The position numbers and the translations under genes were made by a program. The notes below the pieces were generated by a model. It worked only from the letters and a program-made list of their open reading frames with translations. It had not been told where the DNA came from and did not search any database. A DNA stretch of 64,000 nt, from the NCBI RefSeq assembly GCF_037975245.1, contig NC_092570.1:10581001-10645000 (forward strand), given 5' to 3'. This DNA is from Apostichopus japonicus (taxonomy: Eukaryota > Echinodermata > Holothuroidea > Aspidochirotida > Stichopodidae). This document shows positions 39,801 through 50,691 of this stretch, in pieces. Position 1 is the first letter of the stretch. Each line of letters begins with the position of its first letter.

Positions 39801-42800
39801 CATACATTGTTTTTTTCATATTATGGTAAGGTTACATAATGTCCACATTGATATCACTATTCTTGTATTATCCCCATTAAATATAATGACTTACATCCCT
39901 CTCTGCTTTAAAGAAAATAAACAACGAGGTTTAACAAAACAACAGTAATGCTTCCTTCCATACATCTCATTCTGGCTTTAGAAGAGCCAAATTCAGCCAA
40001 CATTTGAAGCAGAAATCAGTTCCAAAACACAATAGCTTGAAATGTAAAGGCACTCACCTCAAGAACTTCCTAGATGCTTCATATTTCTTGACTAAGTAGT
40101 AATAACAGCCAACAGCATACCATGATATGGCCATATCAGGTTGATTGTCTACCAACTTATGTGCAAGGTAGTACAAATCTGAAAGGAAAAGAAGAAATAT
40201 TCACACTGCTATACCCTATACCCCCAACACTGTGAACATACAGGCTACCAAGAAGGCAGATAGAGATAGAGATTTATTTCGTCCATAAGATATGGAAATT
40301 TGTCGCCCTGCAGCAAAACACATAAAAAATCAAAGTTTTAAAGTGCAAACAGAATACAGTTAAATACTAGTATAAACAAAACACAGAGAAGTTGAATAAA
40401 AAGGTAAGAATATCAACAGCAACAATATCCATACATGTGAGAAAAATATACACATATATACATATATATACATATAATAAAAACAAACAAACAAGACTAT
40501 AAAACAAAAGAAACCTATCTAACAACCCTCAGGTTGAAAAGAGAAACAGAACTGGGTAAAAAAGAAAACCTGAATCTGTTATGCTTAGACCGTGGCATGC
40601 GAAGTCTGCTGCCTAAACGGCAGAATACATAGTTCTGGAAAAGAGGATGTGTATGGTCTTTTAATATTCCATGGGTTTTCTGGTGCACCATATCAATGTA
40701 GAGTTCATAGACAGTTTTCAAACAAATATCCCTACCAATAGTACGGCTGGCAGCCCTTACAACCTTCTCTAATTTAAACGAAGAATCCTTTGTAAGCAGC
40801 CCGAAAAACAAATAATACTAAAAGTCAGCACGCTTTGTATCACTGACTGGTAAAAAAGTACAAGAAAAGTGTTGTCGACATTAAAATATTTCAGTTTACG
40901 TAAAAAGTACAATCGTTGGCAAGCTTTTGATCTAATTGCATCAACCTGGTCTTTGAAGTTAAGTTTACAGTCAATGATAGTACCTAGATATCTAGACAAT
41001 CTCATCATTAACCCTGATTTGAGCATGATCACATGGCTGTTTTCTGAAGTCAAATACTATCTCCTTAGTTTTTTTGCCATTCAATTTTAGGTAGTTTTGG
41101 TTGCACCAAGTAACAAAATCTTCGATTTCCTTCTCATACGGAGCAACAACATCGTTGTGCAGGTAACCGGTTATCACGGTATCATCAGCATATTTAATAA
41201 TAGAACAGACATCGTGTTTACTTCTGCAATCGTTAGTGTATAAGCAGAAAAGGTCAGGAGATAGACAGCATCCCTGAGAGGCACCAGTACTAACGGATCG
41301 AACATCAGAGCAAATGCCATTTAATTTAACAAAGCATTTTAAAGCTACTCAGTAGGTAGGAAACATAATTGTAGATATATCATTAGACAATACACTTACT
41401 CATGAATGCAACATTCAATGTTAACTTTGTGCATAAATGTGCTCAAGAGACATTGGTAAACTCAAACAAACTTCTGCTACCTTTCATAACAACTATCATT
41501 GCTTTGTGTAGGCAACGTCATTTCACGGCGGACGTACATAGCGTATTTTACCAGCTCATTACATCTCAATGAACATGTCGAAACACATGTACGCAATTCT
41601 ATGCAACACTGCAAAGGTAAGTTGAAGCATCTGCTTTAACAGAACATTGTTAATTATCATTACAAATGAAATGCATCCAGTTCGTTTTGTATTTTGGAAC
41701 AAAATCTGTAACATATAACTTTTATTTAGACAATACTACTCAGATCTTTATACAGAGGCACTCAATAACTAAAAGATATTATTTCAACCATTTCATTATT
41801 TTTGACTTGCTGCAATGCAACTGAAGACGACCAATGTGCCTAGGATCAAGTAATTATTTAAAGTACTACGGACACCTAGCCAAGTTGCCTCATATTCAGC
41901 ACATTTGTTGTGTGTCACAATCTCATTCAAAATCTGTTGACATTTTGAAGAACAACTCAGTTCGTTCACAACATACACAACATGCATTGAAGTTTTGATA
42001 AATCTGGGAAACTCATTAAATATGTGCAAATTATGACGTGGAGTGTTGTGCTCATCAAAATATCTTATTTTAGCCCTTAATAAGTTAACCCCTAATTAAA
42101 ATCCCACATACATCATTTGAATAATGTGATGTCCCTCTTTTCAAAAAAGACAAATGCTTCAAAAGATTGCCTTAGGCCACAAAACTGTGTTCAGTGTCCT
42201 TGAAACGAAGGTTGTGAAAACAAAGGAATAACATAACAGAAAATTCCGCAATCACTCACTTTACTTCATCATTGTGCATAATAAGCTAATGTTTATTAAT
42301 AAATAAAACTAGAATTAAGAAAAGATTTGTAAAGTGGTCAATCTTTCATGGATATTAATGGGAGTTGCAGCTATTTTCATGATTTCTAATGCCTATTAGA
42401 GTGATTAGGACAATGTTGTTGATAGGTGTCCATAGACCTTTAAATAAAATACATACCATTTGATTTTTGTAATTCTACTAGTGTTGCTATATGCAACTGA
42501 AGACAGCTGATGTGCCAAGGATCATCCTCAAGAATGCTGCAGATATGAAGTAAGATGAATCAACCATAGTTGCTACAACAAAGTTAACAAACCAATGTAC
42601 AATAACATGTTAACTTATAACAAACCAATGTACAATAACATGTTAACTTATAACAAACCAATGTACAATAACATGTTAACTTATAACAAACCAATGTACA
42701 ATAACATGTTAACTTATAACAAACCAATGTACAATAACATGTTAACTTTCATATGAAAATACAAACACTAAACACTATTCAAAGTCTCAGCTTTCATTGA

Positions 42801-45800
42801 CATACAGTAGTCCAGTATTTTAAAATTTAATTTTTCCTATCCTAAATTTGAAACTTGTGCATTCCTTAAACTTGATAGACCTGTTACTAGTGTTATGCCG
42901 ACTTTTCTGAGACTGCTAAATAATCACTTACTGTTAACTGTTTTAATATTAATTTAAAACGAAAATACCAAATTTAGCAATGACATTTACTAACTTCAAA
43001 TAAATTAACAGTGCTGAGTCTGAACCACTAATTTAACCACTTCTGTCTTGTGAACCTTTATATCAAGGGAATGTAAAGAAGTACGATCTGAACAAAACTT
43101 TATCAGTTTAGGAGAAATCCACACAACACTACAGCTTACAGTGTGATCACAATACAGTATAAAGTCTGGCATAAAACACTTAGCAAATGAAATATTACTA
43201 TTCAAAGACAATATTAAAGATACAAATTTAAAGACTATACCAAATTAATTTAACTACTCCAAAAAGAAAATTGTGCTCTCAGTATTACTATGAGTTATCT
43301 TTGTAATCAATACAAAGTTTGGCGTTGTTTATTTTTCAACATTAAATACATTTGAAAAAGGCGCACAGTGCATCCTAAACAGAGTAACAGACAGTTACTT
43401 GGTTTTACCTAGATGTCAACTTGTAACAATTTTGAAAGCCACAATTGTAATAGAGTCTCTCTGCCTGATTTGTGAGAACATCTCGATTAGACTTCAGAGG
43501 AAGAAGAAACTCCGGAAGGGATGAGTCTGTTGGTTTGTCATACTAAAAGATATGAAAATAGAGAAACATCAAACAATCAAATTTCAAAGATAAATTACTT
43601 TGAGTCATACAGTATGTTACACTTAAAAACAATGCAATCTTTCTCACTGCAATGTATGCTACTCCACTTGCATACAATTTGGAATGGCTAGATTTATACA
43701 TAAATGGCACCCATGATGGAAATAAGATCTTGCAGAAAATCACACAAGTTCAAACCTCCAACTTCTTCCCTTTATGGTATTAACTTTAATGTGATACTAT
43801 GAAATAAACTCTTACTTTTTTCAAGACTGTTTCATAAAGTCCTTTCACGACATCAGCTTCTTCTTCGGTACACTGGGATTTAAATGGTAGAGCCTCTAAA
43901 AGATCTTTCTCTGCCAGGTTAAATCAAATAGAGGAGTAATGGGCAAGGGATAACAAAGGTTAATGAAATACAAAGGAAAACAATGTCAAATTGTATACTT
44001 TAATAATACTTTGAGATATATACAAAAAAATTATATATATATATCTTTTAGTTGTAAGGAAGATTGTACATAAGATTATAGTTTCTTAGCATTGAAGTAA
44101 TAATGCAGTGTAATGTACAGAAAATGAGACATATAAGATTCTAATAACATCATTAATGTTGTGATCTTAACTCAAATTTCTGCAGTGTTGGTAATGTTCA
44201 AGGTTACATGAATACATGAATTATAGTCTTTGGAAGAATCCTATAACAGTGAAATGTTATCTTTTGACAATTAATGTATTCTGAAATCACAAAGCAAAGG
44301 AAAGCCACGATGTGGCTAAAGTAAGAAAACTGAATGAAGGATGTTGCTTGCTTTGAATCCTGCAACAGATTTCCATCCATCAGAATACTTTCACACTAGC
44401 AAAACAAGACCCAGAGAAAATTAATTTTACATCTGTACTATTCTGTAGTAAATTTCACTCTAATTTCCTTTGCAGTTGATGGGAATTGAGAAGGTTATTC
44501 AGGATCTTTGTCACCTTCTTTAGAAGTTAGCATTTGATGCTTGACCAAGAGTTCAAATGCCTGGTAGTTGTGAACATCCAACATCAGAGCTTGTTTGTAC
44601 CAGTCCAGGGCTTGTACTCTATTATCTAGAGATTCATATATTTGTCCTTTAAGAAGAGCTGTTGAGCTAGCAGTCTATGGAGAGATAGATGAAATCATAA
44701 AATCAGTCTGAGCAATTAATTATCAGTTGACATACTTTTATAGCTATCAGGCATAAACCTAACAATGTCAATTGTCACTTCATAATCATATGCTCAAATT
44801 CAAAGTTATTATCTTTTGAATTGTGCTTTTGAACATTTTTTTTTAAATAAATAGAACCTGTTGTGATTCAGATACATAAACTGTGCCATTGTGACATCAG
44901 AGACATGTTTTAAAAGCACATGCACATGTCATTCATTGAAAGAGTGACTAAGTTTGTAAAGTACAAAAATGATTCTGATTTAGCAGGGACAAGCAGATTT
45001 CTGGTTCAGTCAATTTAATACAGGCAACTGTTAAGTACTACTAAATCCCTACAATCAGATAAAATACAGCACTAGTATTAGTTTGTCCAATACATGGCTA
45101 CTAAATGTCGCATCATGTTAGTAGCAAATATCTCATTTAAGATGCATTGACACAGAAATTGAATGGAAAGTTTACTGTAGGACCTTACATCATATACAGA
45201 TCAAAACACAATATTCATGAAATTAATTTGATAACTGACAGTACAAAGGTAATCTGCTTTTCCCTGTAGTACAAATCAGAAGAAGGAAATTAAATAGAGT
45301 AAGCTTAAATTATACACAAAGAAAGTAATACTTATTCCTACATTTTCTAGAGGTAAATTATCACTGGATTCTTCCATCTTTGAGCATATGCTGACCCCTA
45401 AGATTGAGTTGATGGTCTTGTTAGTACTTTCTGTATCCTCCAACATATTTAGAGCATCTTCCCACTTTCTCACTGATGTCTGATTAACAAAACAGATGAA
45501 AGTTGAGGCTTATGATTCAACAAGGAAGACTAATATGATATAAGAGAAATGCAACACAGGAAACACTGTAATAAATGTGATTGATGTTAAAGAATATGAC
45601 TTATAGAACAAAATACATGTTGCCATGGATACATCTGGTATCACATACTGGAATGACATAAACAAAATGTATAATCTCTAAATTTTGACCAAACTTTTAC
45701 CACTTAACTGTTTCTTACTATCAATTTTTTCTTTGTATTAATTTATGCTGTTTATTCAATGAATGGAACCTGCACATAGTGATTCAAGTCTTTTCTCTGT

Positions 45801-48399
45801 TTACAGGCTTGTAAAATAATTGTCTCATGCTGCTGAACAGTGTCAAGAAAGGAAAGAACTTCAATCAATACATAACCAATACGTACCAAACATTTGGCTG
45901 CAAGATACCGGAATGTTTTATTTTCCTGAAATTATAACAAAATATTGCAATTAGGAAAATTGCTATAACCAGTAACTGATACATGTTTAAAACAAAAATT
46001 AAGATATCTCAATTAGCAAATTTTCTGTGTATGATATTAAATATGCAAATAACAAAGCCAACCACAAGGAAAGCTGGATGGTTGTACCAGCACACTTTGT
46101 ACTCTACAGTATGCATGAATTTGAGACCTAGTCAAATATAAGACATTGTTTGATGGCTACTAGAAACTATAATTAACCATTATACTATCAGAAGAAGTGT
46201 AGACCTGGACAGTTTGTGTCAACTCTACTAATATGTTACACTTATGCAAGAGACAGTTTAAAGTACTTGCTTGAAATGTGTTGGCACTGTATTGTTTTCA
46301 TTTGTTACTACTATCAAGTCATTAATTGCTACCACAACCCACAACCTCCCCCCCCTTTTCCCCTGTCCCATGCCCCCCCCCAAAATGGTAGTAACCTGTA
46401 ACACATTACTAATTCATTCTTCACCACATCACAAAGTTTCTAAAACCACAACATGACTTGCTATCTAAACTTCTTGAGGTTTCTGTGCATATGTTAATAT
46501 GTGTTAAATTCCTACAGTAAGTGTATGTCTCTCCCATCTGTGAAGCGTGCTACTGAACAATAAAATATTCTCCATAAGAAAGAAAGAACTTCAGTAATTT
46601 TTTTTCCACTATTGACATTCATATTGACTGGAATTGTGTCATTCTCTGGATTAATTCAAAATTATATCTCTCCACAGTTTGCATGGTTACCAAGTTCCTA
46701 ATAAACATACAACTTCATCAACCACAACTTCCTGGAATCTCAGTCTTCACACAGAATGACCCAAAACTTATTTACCTGTAAGTTTTTACGACAGATGTAA
46801 TCTGCTGCTCTTTGAAACTGCCCTGAGAGGTACATACATTGTATATACCAATACTCATCCTTTATGTCAGCTGTAAATAACATTAGAAATAAGAGAATAT
46901 CAAACATCCACTGAGCAAACACTGTAGATCAAATACAACAACTACATAATGTTAATATGCTTGGCTAATTCATCAAAGCCAATTACTATACAAAGTACTC
47001 AACCAAACTAAACCTATAGCATTTACTGTACTATAGATATAACAATTTTGATTGCATTTCTCTGCATATACTGAATAGAAAATATGTTTTGAGCAATTAC
47101 GATCTTAAACTTACAAATGTATTCAGATCCAGATTGACATTCAGTGACATGGCCATTTTAATGCACAAGTCATAGCACCCACCATAATGTGTAATTTTTC
47201 TAATATTTGATGGCCCATTAAGAACTAGCAGAATGGAAAGACTGTACTTTCTCCACTGCACTTTCTGTAAACTTTCATTTATTTGGCTATTCAAGGTTGC
47301 ATGTCTTTCAAATACAGGATTTATTCCCTTGTTTGATACTTCCATTACAAAACCTATGACTAATCCAAACACTGATTTCTGCTTCACAGTTCACTAAGGA
47401 ATGAAAATAGAAAGATTCAAAATAATTGGGCATTTCAAATGAAACGTTTACCTCCTTGTAAGGAAACCACTTTGTCTGACCAAAACAGAGCTGATTCATA
47501 CTGATGCTGAGGAGAAAAGGATAGCATGTATTAGCATATTAATAAATTATTGTAGATAAAACAGCTAGCCAATTAACAGCAGGACGATTAGAAAATCATC
47601 TGTACCATAATGCTTCACATAAATTTGCTATTTAAACATGGCTGATTTACAGTTAGTAACAGATGGCAACTTTGGTCTTAAATAAACAAGAATGTCTCAT
47701 TCATACAATATTTCATCACAAAGTACAGTACATTGAACTGTACTGTATATATGTGCAGTATTTAAGCAAAAGCCTTGTTTTTGGGGGGGGGGGGGCTGTA
47801 TCTGCAGCATATACACTTCAGTGTTGAAAATCTTTAATAAATCATGGTTTACGATACAGAAGCTTAGTTACAGTACAGTAGTTAGAGAAATGATGGAAAA
47901 TGACGTATTATTCTGATTGAAGTTTAATGTACCCATAAGCCGGGCTCATTTTAAAGAAAATTTTGGGTTGTCCTTCGGACAACCTTGCCTTCATATTTGC
48001 TTGTCCGAATGATTTTCTGGTTGCCCAATAGAATCACCGAAAATTACCACTGGAGTTCCCTTCCGTGGTACATCGCACACATCTTGTGCACTAAACTAAA
48101 GTTACTAAATGTATGCCCAGTACTATTATGTTGGTTACGTACGTGTACTGCGATTTTCCAACACTTGTTTTTGTGTTGTAACAATTATCTTTGGAATATT
48201 GGGCCTTTGCAGAAACACTTTCCAATGGCACAATATTCTTACGTTCTTTTGTCTTCGCAGAACCAGTTACCGTGATGTAGCATTGAAGATTGTTGTAACG
48301 ATCAAGTGCCACTTTGGTCTTACTTGATATTCGCACCCTATGCCCGCCTACCTTATCGATGTAAGATCGCACTTGCACCCGAATTTTCTCCACATTCAT
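33742..48399 (-). CDS. CDC16: CDC16 (APC6), TPR subunit of the anaphase-promoting complex, 16 exons
   Basis: Sixteen exons join in frame to 1,713 bp, 570 residues plus stop. CDC16/APC6 is a TPR scaffold subunit of the APC/C, the E3 ubiquitin ligase that triggers anaphase and mitotic exit. The protein follows the human one from MNVEKIRVQVRSYIDK through HQYESALFWSDKVVSLQG, the TPR blocks with FGPAWLAFGHAFAAEGEHDQ, and EKWEPLLNNLGHVHRKLK to NDTFTSTVLSHTLELFIGES. Human CDC16 has 620 residues; this protein is shorter because of a reduced C-terminal tail, which here is acidic and ends DVDMYDND-like. The first ATG matches the family start. The gene is complete, and ABCC4 converges on it. Confidence 0.95.
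34605..34695 (-). CDS. CDC16: CDC16 exon 15
   Basis: The acceptor is TTTGCCAG and the donor is GAGG|GTATGT; 91 bp, phase 0 to 1. It encodes ALGSGGNDTFTSTVLSHTLE and LFIGES, matching the DDTFSVTMLGHCIE-type segment of the family. Confidence 0.9.
35303..35438 (-). CDS. CDC16: CDC16 exon 14: TPR
   Basis: The acceptor is CAATGTAAAG and the donor is AAG|GTGAGA; 136 bp, phase 2 to 0. It encodes KYEEALDFHRQALILHPRN and then GYCYVLLGNFGQAIEYFHK, two TPR helical pairs. Confidence 0.94.
35946..36071 (-). CDS. CDC16: CDC16 exon 13: TPR
   Basis: The acceptor is TTATCTCTAG and the donor is CTAAA|GTAAGG; 126 bp, phase 2 to 2. It encodes LEAANKYLTEALAAIQEHC and EKWEPLLNNLGHVHRKLK, the best-conserved part of the protein. 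Confidence 0.94.
36082..36316. repeat. Local tandem repeat in CDC16 intron 12
   Basis: About three imperfect copies contain AGTAAGATAACCTTTGGTAA, AGAGTTATAGAAACTACAAT and GAAYTAG. It lies next to exon 13. Confidence 0.8.
37055..38875. mobile_element. 1.8-kb inverted-repeat element, CAGGYGCGTATCCAGG ends, 5-bp duplication
   Basis: The left end is CAGGTGCGTATCCAGG and the right end is CCTGGATACGCGCCTG, inverted with one mismatch. TTCAT flanks both sides (37050-37054 and 38876-38880). The left arm holds a long purine-rich AAAGGAGG-type tract. A segment near 37650-37735 (AGTGTCATTTCCAGCGATCT) recurs in diverged form near 38740-38815. No transposase was found. A second element is nested at 37760-38198. 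Termini and duplication length resemble the 24569 element, so a hAT-like origin is inferred. It lies in CDC16 intron 12. Confidence 0.82.
37760..38198. mobile_element. Nested 439-bp MITE, AGGCGTAGGAG family
   Basis: The left end reads AAGGCGTAGGAGCCCAATT and the right end CCTACGCCTATG. TGTGTAG is duplicated on both sides (37753-37759 and 38199-38205). The interior has CGCGCGCGGAGCGCGCG and a G/C tract with GCTGCAGCCCCCGCC. The element at 60047-60433 is another family member in inverted orientation, which supports both calls. Confidence 0.85.
39027..39179 (-). CDS. CDC16: CDC16 exon 12: TPR
   Basis: The acceptor is CTGTTTCACAG and the donor is GGAGA|GTAAGT; 153 bp, phase 2 to 2. It encodes CHLPLLYSGLEYGLMKNFKL, AEKLLEEALIIAPSDPFVLH and EMGVINFHNGE. 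Confidence 0.94.
39623..39748 (-). CDS. CDC16: CDC16 exon 11: TPR
   Basis: The acceptor is GTCTTCCACAG and the donor is AAAGG|GTAAGG; 126 bp, phase 2 to 2. It encodes KSTITDKLFGPAWLAFGHAF and AAEGEHDQASAAYFTSARF, nearly identical in pattern to vertebrate CDC16. Confidence 0.95.
40058..40178 (-). CDS. CDC16: CDC16 exon 10: TPR
   Basis: The acceptor is TTTCCTTTCAG and the donor is TTGAG|GTGAGT; 121 bp, phase 1 to 2. It encodes LYYLAHKLVDNQPDMAISWY and AVGCYYYLVKKYEASRKFL. Confidence 0.94.
40257..41345 (-). mobile_element. 5'-truncated LINE fragment, CR1/L2-like, frameshifted
   Basis: The - strand encodes the end of a non-LTR reverse transcriptase: STGASQGCCLSPDLFCLYTN, IIKYADDTVITG (catalytic YADD), WCNQNYLKLNGKKTKEIVFD, LGTIIDCKLNFKDQV and RTIGRDICLKTVYELY. 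At least two frameshifts (near 41000 and 40800) break it. It ends with an ATGGACGAAATAAATC-like 3' tail and short TCTA repeats, as CR1-type elements do. It lies in CDC16 intron 9 in the sense of the host gene. Confidence 0.85.
42457..42536 (-). CDS. CDC16: CDC16 exon 9
   Basis: The acceptor is CATATCTGCAG and the donor is AATG|GTATGT; 80 bp, phase 2 to 1. It encodes ILEDDPWHISCLQLHIATLV and ELQKSN. Confidence 0.93.
42588..42750. repeat. 33-bp tandem repeat, 5 copies
   Basis: CAAACCAATGTACAATAACA starts at 42588, 42621, 42654, 42687 and 42720, each followed by TGTTAACTT. It lies in CDC16 intron 8, about 50 bp upstream (in gene sense) of exon 9. Confidence 0.93.
43409..43542 (-). CDS. CDC16: CDC16 exon 8: TPR
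   Basis: The acceptor is ATATCTTTTAG and the donor is TCTAG|GTAAAA; 134 bp, phase 0 to 2. It encodes YDKPTDSSLPEFLLPLKSNR and AERLYYNCGFQNCYKLTS. Confidence 0.93.
43816..43910 (-). CDS. CDC16: CDC16 exon 7
   Basis: The acceptor is TAACCTGGCAG and the donor is AAAAA|GTAAGA; 95 bp, phase 1 to 0. It encodes KDLLEALPFKSQCTEEEADV and VKGLYETVLKK. Confidence 0.93.
44515..44674 (-). CDS. CDC16: CDC16 exon 6: TPR
   Basis: The acceptor is TCTCCATAG and the donor is GAAG|GTGACA; 160 bp, phase 0 to 1. It encodes TASSTALLKGQIYESLDNR, ALDWYKQALMLDVHNYQAFE and LLVKHQMLTSKE. Confidence 0.93.
45342..45479 (-). CDS. CDC16: CDC16 exon 5
   Basis: The acceptor is TTGTTAATCAG and the donor is AAAAT|GTAGGA; 138 bp, phase 0. 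It encodes TSVRKWEDALNMLEDTEST and a poorly conserved loop ending NLPLEN. The donor is a little weak, but phase and homology on both sides support it. Confidence 0.85.
45887..45925 (-). CDS. CDC16: CDC16 exon 4 (microexon, 39 bp)
   Basis: The acceptor is TATAATTTCAG and the donor is TTTG|GTACGT; 39 bp, phase 0. It encodes ENKTFRYLAAKCL, matching the CRYLAARC segment of vertebrate CDC16. Confidence 0.9.
46776..46870 (-). CDS. CDC16: CDC16 exon 3: first TPR
   Basis: The acceptor is GTTATTTACAG and the donor is TACAG|GTAAAT; 95 bp, phase 1 to 0. It encodes DIKDEYWYIQCMYLSGQFQR and AADYICRKNLQ. Confidence 0.94.
47452..47506 (-). CDS. CDC16: CDC16 exon 2
   Basis: The acceptor is TTTTCTCCTCAG and the donor is AGGAG|GTAAAC; 55 bp, phase 0 to 1. 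It encodes HQYESALFWSDKVVSLQG, a clear match to the family N-terminus. Confidence 0.94.
47966..47984. repeat. Perfect short hairpin in CDC16 intron 1
   Basis: GGTTGTCC and GGACAACC are separated by TTC. It may be the remnant of an inverted-repeat element; no second end was found. Confidence 0.6.
48352..48399 (-). CDS. CDC16: CDC16 exon 1: start codon
   Basis: The ATG is at 48399-48397. The exon encodes MNVEKIRVQVRSYIDK (48 bp), aligned with the human N-terminus, and the donor is AAG|GTAGGC. No downstream Met fits the family start better. Confidence 0.93.
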
Positions 48400-50410
48400 G
48401 TTCCTTGCCCTGTCACTTCAAGTTTGCTGACGCTTTCATGTGCAATGTGTAGTGACTAGACATTCAGATCAGTGGTGTTTAGACTTGAAATTATCTTACC
48501 CGCGTTGTGACCTTTGACATAATGTCATGTGACCAAGGCTTCAGTTCCTATGACAACACTACCTAAGCATACCCGAATTTTCGAGTTGTAAGTTGATCGA
48601 TGGCATGTTCTTTTTGTGAATACCTGCCTTCTTTCTTAAAGTAAACCATTTGTACTTTTATGTAATTTAATGATGGCTTATCCTGTTTGATGTTGTATTT
48701 TCGTTGCAAAAACTAAGCTTTTGTTCCGGAGCCATCAAGTGAGCTTCGTGGAATGGGTCAAAAGACTATACTTGAACTATTTTACCCGCACGGTACGAAT
48801 ATATTGCTATAACTAAAGGCGGTAAGCTAGACCGGGCCTAAACTTTAATTACCTAACTATGTCATGAATTAATGCTATTTTTATGAATAAGAGTCATAAG
48901 ATTGCCAGGATATTAGGACATGTTAAGTGGCAACTTTATGATAGTTTCGACTTTATATTAGACCCAGGTAAGCAAGGGCACAGTTACACAAATCATCAAT
49001 TTATTTTTTCGGTCAAATTCGCAGTGAATCAGGAAGTAATTTACGTACCACCAACCAAAATAATTAAAAGGCCCACCTAGCCTAGAATTTCCTGACATTT
49101 TTTATCAAACTCCATAAAGAGGAACAAAAATGCTTTGATTAAAGGCAATTTTTTTGAGATACTAATTTCAAAAGCTGCTGACTGGTGTTCAAATACCTAG
49201 CTCAAAATGTCCATGCAATTTCCAATTTCACATGTACACCAAGAAACTGACACACTATTTCTTGTCATTCAAATGAATTATAGTATGTAGCCAAACAACA
49301 TTAATCAGTGGTTGACTAAATGTTCAAGAGTGATTCAGTCAGGCAAAAATGAAAGAATAATGCAACATCATGAGTGTGATTATTTTTGTTTTGCCTAGAT
49401 GCACTTTTCCCCAAATGCATTTACTACACAACTAGAGAAATTACTCACACCTCTGGGATTTCAATGTCAAATATTAACTGAAAATTTCAGTTCAAGGGAA
49501 TGAAATACTTTTATGGCTAAGTCCCAAGACGAAATCTTTCAAATTAATCGCAACAATTAACTTGCCAATAAGTTTTTAATTTTTCTGCCCGATGTTCTTA
49601 ACGCTTACCTATTGTCAGAAGTTTGTTCTATATCGATGTGTTACTAGCTTCAAGGTTAAAACTTTCAGACAAAAAATCAGACCTCAACATTGAATCTATG
49701 GCCAACAACAGAAGTAATTCTATTGGAAATGAGCATCAGAATTTTTGGGCATTTATTTTATTTTATACCTGTATACCTATCATGCTTTTGTAGGATACAT
49801 ACATTTGGGCCAAGCCTTGATGCAACCAGTAAAGGAAGGCAAAGCACATCAACTTTATGGCTATAACTTGCAGTCACATGTTATGAGATATTCAAATCAA
49901 CCACGTACACAGTTGATAACAAGTCATCAGAATAAAAAATTTAGGTGTAATTCTGATAAGAATAATGATATGCAATATTTTTGGGTTTATCTAGACCCAG
50001 AACATACTGCTTTCAATATGGGATGCCATTTTTGTCCAGCTGCCGGTCAGATAAGGAAGCAGGTCATGTTATTGTCCCAGCAGCTGGACAAACAATGTGC
50101 ACAGTTCTCCGTATATATCCTATAGTACAGTGATTAACATGTCTTCCTTATATTGCCCCCCAGCCAGGAGAAAATAAAAGAGTAGTGCCCTCAATATTCA
50201 TCCGGCTGCTGGGTAATAAAATGATGCATCATTTCCTTATTTGTCCTACAGCCAGATGTTTCCCTGAAATTCTGAAACAGAAATAACACCATGCATTAGA
50301 CAGCATATCTTTTTTTATTAGAATAATTTAACAAACTATCCATATGAGATCCTACCTGCTTAGTTTTTTGTGGTAAATGCTAAGAATCCTCCATGTCCAA
50401 CTTTCCACAG
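48400..50410. promoter_or_regulatory. Divergent intergenic region between CDC16 and AKAP14
   Basis: This 2-kb gap separates the CDC16 start from the first AKAP14 coding exon, so both promoters should lie in it. The first 450 bp carry more CG dinucleotides than average, as expected near the CDC16 start. A non-coding first exon of AKAP14 must lie here or nearby, because its first coding exon begins at a splice acceptor. No TATA box is assigned. Confidence 0.4.
50031..50096. repeat. Short inverted repeat, TTTGTCCAGCTGC arms
   Basis: TTTGTCCAGCTGC and GCAGCTGGACAAA face each other across about 40 bp. Related GCTGCTGG and TTTGTCCTACAGCCAG pieces lie downstream to about 50265. It is possibly a small foldback element. 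Confidence 0.55.
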
Positions 50411-50424
50411 CTCAAACTAGATTC

Positions 50425-50691
50425 ATGATGCCTGGATCTGATGAAAATGACGTTCAGGACCAAGCCCATGCACTAATTGATCAAGTGATTAACAATGCTC
50501 GAAAAAGAGTCCTACATGAACTAGGAAATGTTGACGGTGAACCTGTTAGCAGACCAGTATCATCAGTGAAGAGTTATGATGGAATTCTATGCAGGGAGAC
50601 TGAAGAACACACTATTTCAAATATTGAATGGCTAAAGATTGATGAATTCACCATCGAAAAGGCAACACAAAAGATAGAAGAGTTTGTTAAT
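50425..50691 (+). CDS. AKAP14: AKAP14 coding exon 1
   Basis: The exon begins at 50411 after CTTTCCACAG, with ATG at 50425 and donor AAT|GTAAGC; 267 coding bp, phase 0. It encodes the PKA-binding helix region and WLKIDEFTIEKATQKIEEFV. Confidence 0.9.

Noticed and set aside
42588-42750. CRISPR-like direct repeats
   Set aside because: The 33-bp units are contiguous without spacers and the genome is eukaryotic, so this is a minisatellite.
47097-47387. 96-aa - strand ORF in CDC16 intron 2
   Set aside because: No family is recognised, and the two flanking CDC16 exons join in frame without it.
49745-50125. 126-aa + strand ORF upstream of AKAP14
   Set aside because: Low-complexity-free but unrecognised, and it overlaps a foldback repeat. 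It has no frame link to AKAP14, so it may be chance or part of a 5' UTR.
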